From Suillus spraguei (taxonomy: Eukaryota; Basidiomycota; Agaricomycetes; Boletales; Suillaceae): 64,000 nucleotides of DNA. Positions 44,912 through 56,659 of this stretch are shown one piece after another; position 1 is the first letter of the stretch, and every line of letters starts with the position of its first letter. The position numbers were made by a program, and so were the translations under genes. Under the pieces are notes generated by a model that saw only the letters and a list, made by a program, of their open reading frames with translations, did no database searches and had not been told where the DNA came from. The stretch covers positions 1 to 64,000 of the forward strand of contig JABCPU010000164.1 in the NCBI GenBank assembly GCA_016800925.1, given 5' to 3'.

Positions 44912-47400
44912 TTAGCATTTTTCTTACTTTTGTCATGGCATCTAGACTATATATCTCTTTTGCATAGAGTATCAAGCCCATGTCTTCACACTACCATAGG
45001 TCTTATTATTATTTTTGCTTATCAAAATAAAAATGCCTTTTGACGCATTCATGTTTGTTATGACATAATTCAAGCCACTTTTGGTTTTAGGCTGATGAGC
45101 TGTATTTGCTAAGCAATTAAGCAATTTTGTGACAGTTGTATCAAGGATAACAAGTCTTGGTATCTGTTAGAATCAGTATAAAAATTCATTTGATCATGAA
45201 ACAGAATTAATATTATTACATATCAGAATCAACATGTCACTGATTATGTTTGTGATATTCTAGCAATTATCTTTATTTACTGCTTTCTGCTACACATCCT
45301 TGATGTCTTCAGGGTTACAAATAAATATGCGGTATGTGCATAAGACAAAGATGTGGTGTAACAGAGAACTCAAACAGATAACTTTTAAATTTAAATAATA
45401 AACATTCATTTTAGCTGCACTTCAATATTGTGTTACAATTGTATGTGCCCCTATTCATTTTCTTACTTCATTTACCTTGTATATTACGTAACATGATTCT
45501 GACTCATATGCTCAACGCATCTGTACTATAGTTGCCTTCCTTCTTTGGATACGCACTTACATTCTCATGTCTCTTGGTCTGTGCGCACATATTGGCCTAT
45601 TTAAGCACAGTGTACTTGTAGTAGATTCCCTACTTTAATCTTACTGGGTTTTACCTGGAATCTCCTTCGCTTAGGTCTCCAACCTAAGTCGTCTTGAATC
45701 GTCTCTAAGTCTAAGCACTCCTTAGCCTTAGTCTCTATTCTCGCGGATACCTCTTAGACTTGTCTTTGAGGCTGAACCCTTGATCGTACTCGGAACGTGT
45801 TCCTTGTACTTTCACCTTGTCCTTTTTTGGACATTGTAAGAACTCCCAGCAGACCGTCTGTGTCTTTTCACTGTCGCTGGTGACGCCACCCCAGTTCGTA
45901 ACATATTGCCTTCTTACTAAGATTTTTTATAATCGTTAAATTTACTGTCAAGGGATAAGAGGTGTATCAAGGTCAATGACTAGGCATCTCTGTCAAAAGT
46001 TTAACTGCTTGACTATACATTAAAAATACCTTGCAGCCACAAATCATCTTCATCTTAAGAAGAACCCTTCATTAGGGTAAAATTTGCAATTATTAGATAT
46101 TTATACACAAAAAACACCTATATGCTGCACTGCATATAAGTATGTAAATATATAATAGGTAAAGATATATCTATTGGTCCAACCAGTTTGTCAAAGAGTA
46201 GCTTTTTTGCAGTCTTCCCTTGTGTGCTACCTAACATGAATTTAACCCAATTCTTGCTTCAATGAAAAGGGTCAACTTATTTAGCTTGCGCTGCAAAGGT
46301 TGAGCTTATCTCACTTGTTTTGCAAAGGTTAAGCTTATTTCACACAGCTTGGAGTAGTGATAAGTAGGATGTCAACTTGAATTTATGTAACATTACCTGC
46401 TAAATTACAACTCAAATATAAATCTCATGTCAAGTGCCATGTTTGGCTTATCTTAGCTTGATCACAAAGCATAGGCTGATTTAGGAGCATTTCAAATAGG
46501 GACTAGCAGGACTTAAATGGTTCATTTATATATCATATATTTTAGATCACAACCATAATCTAATTCCTGTATTGATGGGCAATTTTAGTATCCTGGGTCT
46601 CATTGGCAGGTAGTATGATACTGACAGGGACTAATCATACAAAGAAAATTCCTCAGAGTCTTCAAGCATGATATACATATGTTATTCTTGCTTCCACCTG
46701 AAGTCCTTGTTGGAATCTAAAGCAAGACATAAATGCATGATCCCTGCAATAGCCAAACACTTGTGTAGTATCTGAATGTCATAGGGTTTAAATTTAATTG
46801 AAATTTAAACAAGAAATGACAAAAATCCTCCAATTGAGAGAGATAGGGTGAGATTCAAAACAAGACATTCTTTTATCCTTGGAACCTATATAAGCAAGTA
46901 GTAGGTCATCCAAAGAAAACAGGCTTTTATTTTTCAAGGTAAAATCATAAACTGTTGTTCTGTTGTGGCTATTTTAATCATGTGTTTTAAGTATGGCCTG
47001 TTGCTCCTCCTTTCCTTACACTTTGAGTTTGATTCATGTACAGATGTTTGCCCAATGTTACACTTTGATAAGTAGATCAGAACATGTTATTTCCTCTGTA
47101 AGGCCAAACATAACCATATCATTGATGATAGCAAATTTATGTACATTCTTGTGATTATGTCCTATATATTGTTATATATGACCTTTTAATTTGTCCACCA
47201 GTTCACTGATGCCAAGCCATTGAATGGAAGCTCCAGTATGCCCAAGCCCATGATGCACTTTGCTCTCTACGTTCAAACTTATGCGCTCAAACTGCGATCC
47301 TCAAGTACAAAGACCAAAACCTTTGTGGACAAGGAGCAAATATGGGGGCACGAAATATGTTGAAAGCCGTTGAAGCAAGGATTGAGGCCACTGCCAGCAC
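44912..47400. other. AT-rich region with one solo LTR and no gene
   Basis: About 2.5 kb of AT-rich DNA with no ORF of note. It contains the gypsy solo LTR at 45431-45903. The short open frame near 47200-47380 leads towards the KDZ remnant but has stops. Confidence 0.6.
45431..45903 (+). repeat. Solo LTR (473 bp) of the chromovirus family
   Basis: TGTTACAATTG...TTCGTAACA, flanked by tattg at 45426-45430 and 45904-45908. It is a near match in reverse orientation to the LTR at 56805-57278. It contains the TATA-like tatttaa near 45597 and, about 34 bp downstream, actttaatctt (45632-45642), the predicted transcript start discussed under the chromovirus. Confidence 0.93.
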
Positions 47401-47419
47401 TTACAAGCATGCACATAAA

Positions 47420-47996
47420 ACCCTCGTGGTTTTTGCCCCCGAGTGAATCAGACTGGCTGGCATTCATCACTGCGGCCACTAGACTGTGCTGACATCCGCT
47501 CGATGACTGATATACTGTGGGGAGATTCAGAAGGAACGAGAAAGCTGTCGTGGATTTGGAATATGTGGGGAGCCAGTCCCAATGAAATGGACAAGGACAA
47601 CACAGTCAACACTCTAGAAGGTAGGTAGCTTTTCATTTTTTGCTTTCTAGTCATGCTCATGGTCAATCAGACATGCGAATAGAGTGGTGCAAAGCCAGGG
47701 CACGGGCAATGCGCTGGGCAGAAGAGGTGGAATTGTTGAAAAAGGAGATGCGAAGGACTCTGCAATTTTTTGAATGGGATGCCGAGCGCTGGGACAGGCG
47801 GGGCCTGGAAAACACATTGCAGAATATGAATGAAGACGAATGTGAGGGACAGATGGGATACGCCAAACGTCAAGCTTCTTTACGTCGAATGCTTGCTGGG
47901 TCCTTCAAGACCAGCTGGGCTGACACCTTAGCGTTGGTGGACACATTCAGCAATGACTCACTCATCACTCAGCAAGACATGGAGTTAGATACATGA
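47420..47996 (+). pseudogene. KDZ-type transposase, C-terminal remnant
   Basis: Exon 1 includes SEGTRKLSWIWNMWGAS. A short intron (about 47622-47652) leads to MRIEWCKARARAMRWAEEVE and a KKEMRRTLQFFEWDAERW helix, ending MELDT at 47996. Arg/Glu-rich helices following a SWIW block match the C-terminus of Kyakuja-Dileera-Zisupton transposases in basidiomycetes (from memory). The catalytic part is absent, so only a tail remains. Confidence 0.6.
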
Positions 47997-48049
47997 ATAT
48001 TTGTTGTAATATTGGTAGATACACGCCAAATACAAAACAGTGGGAGGGT

Positions 48050-48505
48050 ACATGATGGCATAAGACGGCGTGAAGGCGCAAGAAAGCAAGTGGGCACGAG
48101 ATGGCGCGAGGGCACGAGAAAGTGGGTGGACACAAGACGGCAGTGGGCACAAGACGGCAGTGAGCACAAGACGGCAGTGGGAACAAGACGGCGGGAGGGC
48201 GCGAGAAAGGGGGTGCCACGAGATGGCGGGAAGGCACGAGAAAGTGGGTGGGCACAAGACGGCAGTGGGCACGAGACGGTAGTGGGCACGAGAAAGAGGG
48301 TGCAAGATGGCGGGAGGGCGTGAGAAAGAAAGTGGGCAACGGTGGGAGGGCACAAGACGGCGGGAAGGCAAGTGGGCACAAGACGGCAGGAGGGCGTGAG
48401 AAAGAAAGTGGGCAACGGTGGGAGGGCACAAGACGGCGGGAAGGCAAGTGGGCACAAGACGGCAGGAGGGAACGAGAAAGTAGGTGGGCACAAGACAGCG
48501 CAAGG
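48050..48505 (+). repeat. G/A-rich minisatellite
   Basis: Units built from gtgggcacaagacggcag and variants run for about 455 bp. At 48315-48466 there are two identical 76-bp units. The plus strand is almost free of T (gggcacgagaaag-type words), so long frames stay open on both strands by composition alone. Confidence 0.92.
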
Positions 48506-48510
48506 ACAGG

Positions 48511-48585
48511 TGGGATGCATCAGGCGCAGGGATGCATCAGGTGGAGGAATGCATCAGAGGGATGCATCAGAGGCACAAGGATGAG
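48511..48585 (+). repeat. Short array of gatgcatca repeats
   Basis: At least four copies of gatgcatca (one as aatgcatca) at irregular 14-20 bp spacing, directly after the minisatellite. Two more single copies lie near 48615 and 48650. Confidence 0.8.
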
Positions 48586-48589
48586 GTGA

Positions 48590-50834
48590 GTAAAGGGTGG
48601 CATAACTGCACCAATGATGCATCACCGGGGGACTACAGTTACACTGTTTGATGCATCAGTATGACACGAACCTGTGCTTGTGCATTGTCGTGAGGGATCG
48701 TACCTTACACCGAGTGAACCCTGCATACTTGTCCCTGACTTCGACTATTTTTACTTTTCATTGAATCGGCTGGGGACCCGCCTACTGTGAAAAATTTTGA
48801 CCCAGTTTCAACTGTCGTTATGCGCCGCCAGTAAGATAGATGCTGTATTCAAGCTTTGTCAAATGTTCTTGTACCAGTCGCACGAATGAAAACATGCAAC
48901 AGATCGGCACAGAGAGAACTCTTTGTTGGCGTTGGCCTTCTTTCATTGATCCATTGCTCCATGGTAGTCATGACGTCGCTATCTGTAATTCTAACCTGCG
49001 ATATAGATATATCATGTAAAACAGCAATGCCCTTGTCATGCTATACTGAGCTCTCTCGCCAAGATCTGGAGACCCTGTATCATCATCATCGCACTCATCA
49101 AAAGATATATAGTTGAAAGAAGAAGGTAAGTTAGGTAACCCACCAGGTGTTCACTGTAGAAACGCGAGATCACAAATGGACAGGTAGCAAACCAAAGTCC
49201 CGGATGTCCAGAGGGTCGATATTTCTGATTAATTTCTCCCTCTGAGTCAAGGCCCATCACCTCAGGCGGAAGATTTTGTTTCCAAGAAGAGTTCTCGTAG
49301 TCTTTACGACGGGTTCATTAAACATTTACTGTACTGCAACATCAGTGTCAGGAAGAACCAATGAGTTATTTTCGACTCGGAAGGAGCCGAAATAGTGGCT
49401 TAAACCTTACATCATCGATGGTTACATACAATAGGAGTACCTTGCGCGTTTGTTTACGGGTTCCCTGTTAGATCGTACTTCGACGGACGTGTCTGGGACT
49501 TGCGGAAATCTCAACAATCAGTCAGGCCATACGCCAGGACGATAACACCTGCTGAAAGCTCGGAGGTGTCTTTAAACGTGGTTCCATCTTTGTCGAAGTG
49601 ACTGATGATTGGCCATGCTTTATCTGGTCATATATTGCAACAGCCTTCTGACAACGAATACAAGTCCTACCTTGACTCTGCCTTCGATGATTAGCTTACC
49701 ACAGCCAATGTACTGATGTCTATGAAATCCATTCCGAATAGGAATCCAAGAGCTCCCTCTTCTCGTGGCAAGTACCAGGTCCTCGGGTTGAGAAATACTT
49801 TGCCGTCTCCGTGCTGGACTTTCAGGGTTCATCTTGCGGAGGATGAATCGTACATCCTATGGGTTGGACTGGCCAATTCTCTGGAGATATTTGTACTGAT
49901 TCGGTTTGATGATCCGGGCGTACTTTCTTGGCAGTGTCTCTAGCCCCTTGTCATGCAGCAGTTCACGCGTACGTCGTAGGGCCTGGGTGTGTCATGTGGT
50001 CTTTTGGCTTGAGAAAATCTCGGTGCAACCCTTCCAGTGTTTCTAAATGAACATTCCAGTAGATACGTCATATGGTGTTAGTAATGAAATAAATAATATT
50101 TGAGATTTTGACACTACCTAACTTCCGGTATGGTATGAGGGGAAGTGTTTGGGGATAAGTACTGCCTCGTATGCCACAAAATTGAATTCGGATGATCTTT
50201 TGCGACTCCGAGGACTGTCGGTTACCTAGGGCAAAAGATTGTGCAGAAGGAAGGACAAGTGCTTCACACCGAATGTCAGATCAATCGATTGTCTTCGAGT
50301 CAGCCGTCGGCAACGTACCAAGCGAATACCACAAAGGAGCATGGAGCATATAGGTCCTTCCCATACAGCTATGTGTTGACTATGTGCGAGACAGCCAGCC
50401 AGTAAACCAAATAACAGCGTTGACCGAATACATGAGGTATAAATGGGAACGAAAGCGACGAAAGCATAGCGACGACAACATGCGAATGCAGATGACGAGC
50501 ATACAATAACGGATTTACGCACCATTACGGCGATGAGTAATGCAAGCGGACGGCAGAAAATGTCCATCAATAGGAAGATCAGGGTACTATGGCCGTTTGT
50601 CCACAGATCGTTTTCGACCCGGTCTTATCACTTTTGGACTACTAATGTATCAACGAAATGGTAGGGTGTACGATTTATCCTCACGGGTGTAACGAATCTA
50701 CCGCCATGTGATGAGGCATTTTCTACCAATAAAATGCTTCGATTCTGAATTTCAAAAGAAACAGTACTTCAGCACATAAAAGCCAGCTGTCTTCCCACTA
50801 TTCTTCTTATCCCATATCACACAAATCATAAACA
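48590..50834. other. Region with no assignable gene
   Basis: On the minus strand there are coding-like stretches at 49036-49260 (with GHPGLWFATCPFVISRF) and 49620-49832, and a hydrophobic stretch at 50226-50570. I could not connect them into a gene or name a family, so they may be remnants of one decayed minus-strand gene. Confidence 0.35.
50775..50782 (+). promoter_or_regulatory. TATA-like box of small secreted protein 1
   Basis: cataaaag, 53 bp before the start codon and followed by a C/T-rich leader. The paralogous locus has tataaaag at 51919-51926 in the same context (cagca[c/t]ataaaagc). Confidence 0.6.
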
Positions 50835-51032
50835 ATGCGTCTCCTCCTCGTTACCGCTGCTTTAGCATCATCAATCTCTGCCATGCGCGTTGACATGACT
50901 CGCGCCCCTAAGACTAGTATCACCGGCTGTGCTGCTTGCACTACCAATGCAGATTGTACTAGCAGTTGCGGCCATGTATGCACCCCTTGGAATGTCTGCG
51001 ATGTGACCGGTGAGCCATGTTTCTGCTTTTAG
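50835..51032 (+). CDS. Small secreted cysteine-rich protein
   Basis: The 65-residue product starts with a clear signal peptide (MRLLLVTAALASSISA). The mature part has eight cysteines in about 35 residues (GCAACTTNADC, SSCGHVC, NVCD, EPCFCF), enough for four disulfides. It is intronless and has a TATA-like box and pyrimidine-rich leader. Small secreted cysteine-rich peptides of this type are common in basidiomycete secretomes and are often expressed during fruiting or host contact, but nothing here shows a function or a target. A diverged copy of the locus lies 1.1 kb downstream. Confidence 0.8.
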   Translation: MRLLLVTAALASSISAMRVDMTRAPKTSITGCAACTTNADCTSSCGHVCTPWNVCDVTGEPCFCF

Positions 51033-51551
51033 CATCGGTGTATTATTGCCGTTGACACTGACACGTGAGTTACCAGTGGTTTCGCATCTTGATCAACCCG
51101 CCGCATGAGGAAAACATTGATCTGGGCTGGCGTTCAATTGGGAAATAAGCCTTACGTATACCTACAAATATGATTCATTGCATCTCTTTCCATTAGCTTG
51201 TACCTTACCATCGTCGTCCTGCCGCAATCCAGAACGTGTCTCGTTTTTTTTCGCGTGTATCGCAAGGATTTCTTGTTGTTTGCTACAACTTACTTCCAGA
51301 ATCCTATCATTAGTGAACAGATGAACAGATTCAATTATCGTATCAGGCTATACAATAGTTGCAACAATCTCCGTAAATGTAGAAGGTTTGACAATAACCA
51401 ATGTAACGCCTCTCACACGTACGCCCATAGAAAGGATCAAACTCAAGCAGACTGAATGAAACGCTGGTATAGAGGTATCAAGGCCGTCAGGTGAAGATCA
51501 ATAGAATCCTCTCATAAACTGCTGCACTTAATATCTATCCGAATAATAATA
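51033..51551. other. 3' flank of the secreted-protein gene
   Basis: The first ~100 bp match the flank of the second copy (gttgacactgac against attgacactgac, then gaaaacattg against gaaaatattg). This shows the duplication includes 3' DNA. No further gene is seen. Confidence 0.5.
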
Positions 51552-51860
51552 ATGAAAACGCAAGTTCAAGTGCAAGAACGACAACAGTGCTGGCGCAGAC
51601 GAGGTTTGAATGTTCAGACGGGGTCGGAGGGCCCGGGGCAGATATTCTGGGATCGAAAAGTCCTCGTTTCAATCATGACATCGGGTACCACTGTCGTACC
51701 AGGATCAGAGGTTAACATTCACCAGCAGAGGGGATTCACCAAATTACCAAAAGACCTTGCTTCGCAATCTTGCTGGAATTGCAGATATTATGTGGCCGAA
51801 TACGGCATGACCACACGAGAAGAATTTCAAAAGACATTCAAAGCTTGGACATTGGCTTGA
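51552..51860 (+). CDS. Hypothetical 102-residue protein, doubtful
   Basis: An open frame of 102 codons between the two secreted-protein loci (includes SQSCWNCRYYVAEYG). There is no signal peptide, membrane helix or known domain. The composition is coding-like, but no splice or promoter signal supports it. Confidence 0.25.
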   Translation: MKTQVQVQERQQCWRRRGLNVQTGSEGPGQIFWDRKVLVSIMTSGTTVVPGSEVNIHQQRGFTKLPKDLASQSCWNCRYYVAEYGMTTREEFQKTFKAWTLA

Positions 51861-51918
51861 CGCGAGGAGATCGACGGTGGATATGTTCTTCCTAAAACCA
51901 TAAAGAATTCATTCAGCA

Positions 51919-51926
51919 TATAAAAG
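51919..51926 (+). promoter_or_regulatory. TATA box of small secreted protein 2
   Basis: tataaaag, 68 bp before the ATG at 51994, in sequence homologous to the promoter of the first copy. Confidence 0.6.
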
Positions 51927-51993
51927 CAAGGCGCCAGTGTCTTCCTGCTAACCCTTCATATCTATTTGATCCCATGCCACATCCCCTCACACA

Positions 51994-52137
51994 ATGCGTT
52001 TCTCCTCTCCAATTATCGTCGTCGTCGTCGCTGCTGCTGCTGTAGCATCATCAATCTCTTCTACACCTACTGATCCTAGCGCCGTGGACTGTCCCATCTT
52101 TTGCTGGATTAACAGGAATGCACTTGGGGGATTTTGA
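51994..52137 (+). CDS. Small secreted protein 2, diverged paralogue
   Basis: The 47-residue product has a signal peptide with a long hydrophobic core (IIVVVVAAAAVASSISS), then only two cysteines (VDCPIFCW) before an early stop. Promoter and 3' flank match the 50835 gene, so this is a tandem copy whose mature region has been replaced or truncated. The stop is followed closely by gtatca, so an unspliced or damaged donor is possible. A cysteine-containing open frame (52334-52534) lies downstream and might once have been its second exon. Confidence 0.5.
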   Translation: MRFSSPIIVVVVAAAAVASSISSTPTDPSAVDCPIFCWINRNALGGF

Positions 52138-52333
52138 TAAGTATCAATACTGAATTTTCTTGGAGTCGATAACGAGTCACATTGATGATTTCACATCGTA
52201 TATTCATTGACACTGACGAACGAGTTATTAGTAATTTGTGGAGCCGTCAGGAAAATATTGGCGTCGTGTTCGTTTGGTTGGGAAATGCTAGATATGACGC
52301 CATATCAACGTCAGCGGCTATTGCTCCTGCTGA

Positions 52334-52534
52334 ATCGGACATGGGCCTGTAGATCGTACAATTACAGTATATACACACGATGGACCTACTAAATACACCT
52401 GGGTCTTGACTTCTGATTTGACTCGTAGGCACTGCATCCAAGGTGCCGTGTATCCAGAAAGGCGCTCCGAGAACATTGCCATGAGCACCTCGATTTGCGG
52501 CACTTTGGATGGAATGTTGTGCAAGTGTAAATGA
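52334..52534 (+). other. Open frame without a start codon, ending LCKCK
   Basis: Sixty-six codons are open between stops, with protein-like content (DRTITVYTHDGPTKYTWVL, RRHCIQGAVYPE) and a terminal Cys pattern. It has no ATG near its 5' end, so it is an exon or remnant. It could belong to the secreted-protein locus just upstream. No family recognised. Confidence 0.35.
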
Positions 52535-52949
52535 ATGGACACGATATTGATGTATATCAAAAGCACCTACAGGCTAATAGTCGTCCGTGACGCTGCGAGA
52601 GTTGACAGAAGGCTTGTCGTTGCAGCTTGCTGACCAATAAGAGCATGAAGCGAGCGGACTCCGAGCTTGCCATTCTAGGATACTTCGCGCGCTAACAAGC
52701 GGGAACCCTTTTGTTAGTCCAGCTCCACATCAGGAAATCACGAGTTCACTTTTCTAGCTTTTTTAGCGCTTAAATAAGTGACCAGTTACTCATTGTCGCT
52801 TTTTCACGCTTATTTTTCGGACTTGAAAGCTTCGTATCACTGAATATATAAAAGAGACAAAACAAGCGAAAAAGTTGGAAAAAAGCATTGTCGAAAAAAG
52901 GCAAAGCAACATGAAAAAAAGTAAGTAACGAAGAAAAAAGCAAGTTGTG

Positions 52950-55900
52950 CTAAAATGCTATTTCGAAGGCATGATGGTCAACGAATTTGTTCACGTAGAA
53001 AAGGGTGAATATATCGAGGGTGTGGTGGGATTTAATGACTACGGGAAGCATTTTAGTACCATAAACAGGAATGAGATGAGCGGATCGAAAAATTGAGTCA
53101 ACATGAATCACCACATCAGGAAATTCACACATTCCTTAACATGCTTAATCAGCTTAACTCACTTATCTCAAAACTTGTTTGCTCTCTCTCACATCATTCA
53201 CCTGGCATATCTTATATTTTTTGAGTGCGAAATACAATACAACATGTATATTAATATATCTCAACTTTTTTTTTCTGAATTCATTCACATTGAAATTTTG
53301 GACAAGTAGATTCAATTTCACCAAGGCAGTTAAGTGTAAATAAGTCCGCATAAGGGCACGTCAAGGAATGTGTGAATTTCCTGATGAAGGTGCATTTCCA
53401 GATACAGTTGCTTGACAAGGAAATCTCGAATGAGGTCAGGTAAGTGTGGGATGGCGAGTTCATCGGCTAGTGCAGGAATGGTCTGGGCGCGCTTTTTCCC
53501 TTCTGTACGTAGTGTATTGAGACTTGGAACATGCAAATGAAATTGAAAAAAACTTACGAGATGTTCGGGCTAGTTGAACATGTGCGAGTACTGAAGTTGG
53601 TGCGTCAATATCTTCAGAGTCAGCGATAACATCAATGTCAGTATGCTGGCAGTTTGGTGCACAATGGGTGACTCCTGTTGGTTTGGATTATACTCTTCTG
53701 CACTGGTAAGCTCAGCCTGCGCAGGTACATCTGCTGATGGTTCTAGCAAAATCATGATTAAACAGTGGAAAAACAGGTAGAAATGAACGCATACCGAGTG
53801 CTGCAAGAACAGATGTTAGACAGGTACCTGAGAGCATTTGATGAGTGCGGAAATCTACCCATGACGCTGCCAGCTTGTCCAGACGCTGGTTAGTCAGCAG
53901 CATCTGACCTAGTGCATTATATCGACTGGACCACCTTCAAGGTTCTTTCACTGCCTTAATGTGCTTCGACTCGGTGATTGAAGAGCACAAGCCATTCGGA
54001 GCACTGAAGAGTTGAATACAGTGCACATAGTGAGTCATCAAGTGTTGTTGTGGAAGCGAAAACATCATAATTGTTCCAGTGGTCTTGAAAACTTTGTGAT
54101 ACTGGTGAAAACGAGCAAGTGCAGCTTGGATCTCCTTGAGGGACTTCTCCGTAAGTACATTGCGGCAGACGAGATAACGAAACTCAAGAAAGGCACTGAA
54201 TGCACGCACAACATCTTCAGGGACTTAACCCTCAATTGCTGGCAGGTACACCTTGATACACTTAGCATTACATTATTCTGAGAAGAATTAAATATAAAAT
54301 ACTTTTATGAGGGCCTTTGAATCATCGCCGGTCCATTGTTTGAAGTGGTGTCCTTGTGGAAACCGATGCAGGCCAGAAAAGGAGGAACCGCTGCGATCCT
54401 ATGAAAAGTCAAGAGTAAATGAAGGTTGCAGTTGATTAAATGTACTGTCGGTCAATATCATCTAGAATGATGTTAGCCTGTGTCTTTCCATGCTCCTGAA
54501 AGAGGTATGTAAGAAGCACTAAGGCTCTGGCTGCAAGTTTTCATAGGGTGTGGGACCTGCTAAGATAAGAACACGCTGAATGGTTAGATGAGTCATTAGC
54601 GATAGTTATGCAATAGGTAGAGCTATAATTCTGTGACGAAAGACAATTGATAATGACGAGCGCAATACGAGACGATGCTAGACTGTGAGGCTGGACTGTA
54701 AGACTGATCTGATTGCCTCTAGATTGCCTGCAGAAATGAGTGTACATGAACTATTTTATACTGTGAACACTAAGGGTCCTCAGGTATGGAAAGGCCGAAT
54801 GATTAGGTGAAACAGAGGCTAAATGGAGTGGTGTTGGACCTGGCAGGGTAGAGTAGAGAAGTGGTAGACAGAGAGTACGAGAATTTGAATGAGTGGTGCA
54901 GGTATGGGTATGATATTTGACAGCGTTAACGAGAATTTTGTTTGTTTTTGACAGAATCCAGGCAATTAAGTGATGAGAGGGCGACGGAGACAAACTAAGG
55001 GCCAATATGCAATGAAGGGATGATGGCAAACGACGATGGACGTGAGCTGAGGTGGTGGTCAATGATGGTGGTCAAGGTAAAGGTATTTCGGCTATTTCCA
55101 GCCACAAACGCTTGGTAATCACTACAGGTATCTCTCAACCCATTCAACTAAATGATCCTTAAATGACCCCTTTATAATTTGATAGAGAAGGTCAGGTGCG
55201 AGTAACTCATGGATGTCGGCACGGGGGAAATCATTTGTAAATGGCTGCATATGCGTCAATTACAAGTACAATTGAAACAAACAAAAAAGGATATACCATG
55301 AGGACGGCGACTATACCATACTCTGCCCACAAGGTATCAAAGTTGCACTCCTCAATGAGCACATCCACATGAAGTCTTGAGCATAGGAACGTGGTCTCAT
55401 CGAGGGCCTTGCAATGCGAAAGACACCTGTCTCGGTATCAGAACAAATACAATAGATGATTGAGGAAATCTACTCACTTAGCGCACCACCTTCGAACTAT
55501 GCATGCAAGTAATACTTGCTCTTCATAGTCTGCAATATAAGGCCCGAGTCCATAGATGATGCGGCGATAGTGCCCATCCCCGAAATGCACAACCTCAGGT
55601 GTCGTCATGCCAGGCTTCAGGCTCTTAAGGATATACAAGAGCAATGAGTGAAATAGCTGGCAGTGAAACCTTCAGAAACCCTTTGTCTCAGCATGCTGTT
55701 TGGTTTCTTTGCAAGATGTAAGGGCAATAAGATACAAAATCAACAAACACGTACTTTTGGGCATTGCGAGAAACCCTACAACAGCAACAGCATTTCGGTG
55801 GGCACGGCGTACATTGTTCCGAACATTTCCAATAGACGCATAGAGAGGATAGTAGTTGTTTTGTCCTGTTGCGACTGAAACAGTCATTTTATCACTCCCG

Positions 55901-56583
55901 AGAATCATGGGCACGAACGTTGAACCATGCGTGTCAGGATCCTCAGAAATCATGTCCTGTAGATGCATGTCAAACCCACAAACAATAAAATTAAAAAAGA
56001 CATACCACTTGTTTATAAGCCCAATCTCCAGACAAAAATCTTGCCACTGATGCTCGTTGTTCTCCATCGCAAACTCCCGGTAAGGTCTAAGGTCTATCTC
56101 CACAGCAAAATCTGGGTTAGAAAGCATGTTGCGAACGACTTCACAGGGGTCACGGAACCAAACTTTGTGAGTATCGGCTATCCATGGTGCAGCGCCTTCC
56201 TCTGGAATCTCACCAGTATATTTGACAGTGAATAATTGCCATTTGACATCACCGAGAGGAGTGTTATTGATCATCTTGTAAACATGGCGATGATCTGAAA
56301 AGAGACTCGATCTGCTACCAGCTTGCATTAATGAAGCTGCCCAAATGTCGAGCAACTGGTCAATCGAATGCATGGGGGTTTGATTCTTTGTAAACAAATC
56401 ATCAGCGAGCTCGAATTCTACCCGGCTCTTGTATGGAGTCCAGTTGTCCGGTGTCTTGTCAGTGAGTGGTGGAGGTGGAGTTCCCAGTGGAAGGAATTTG
56501 CCCTCTGAATCGCAGGGGCGAGCTTCATATGTTGTGAATGAGATATTAGAAAAATTCAATGAGACGAAAAACATACCAGACAA
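52950..56583 (-). pseudogene. Plavaka-type transposase, decayed
   Basis: From about 56530 the blocks follow the Plavaka order: FELADDLFTKNQTPMHSIDQ, NNTPLGDVKWQLFTVKYTGE, WFRDPCEVVRNMLSNPDF, PDTHGSTFVPMILGSDKMTV and YPLYASIGNVRNNVRRAHR (to about 55750). The gene then continues through several frames (CKALDETTFLCSRLHVD near 55400, FEGDSKALM-type blocks near 54350, SSWVDFRTHQML near 53870) to the C-terminus ending DIFTLFYVNKF near 52985. Plavaka transposases are CACTA-like cut-and-paste enzymes restricted mainly to fungi. The N-terminal zinc-finger part and terminal repeats were not found. Introns explain some of the frame changes, but an insertion at 53114-53386 also disrupts it. Confidence 0.75.
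53114..53386. repeat. 273-bp insertion with 27-bp inverted repeats
   Basis: catcaggaaattcacacatt and seven further bases (53114-53140) recur inverted at 53360-53386 with one mismatch. The interior is AT-rich and non-coding. It lies between the C-terminal and upstream blocks of the Plavaka gene. No target duplication was recognised, and one arm overlaps coding sequence, so it may be a MITE or a local inverted duplication. Confidence 0.55.
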
Positions 56584-56659
56584 AAAAGGGTGGTAGTTTC
56601 TATACAGCCTGTCATATACCGTACATTCAAGTCTAGATCAAATCCAATCCATGGACATT

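Noticed and set aside
47965..48520. Long overlapping minus-strand ORFs of 160-183 codons rich in Pro, Ser, Cys and His
   Set aside because: They translate the G/A-rich minisatellite. All three minus frames and two plus frames stay open because the repeat lacks stop-forming bases, so they are composition artefacts.
48050..48585. CRISPR-like array
   Set aside because: The repeats are contiguous and variable with no unique spacers, and the genome is eukaryotic.
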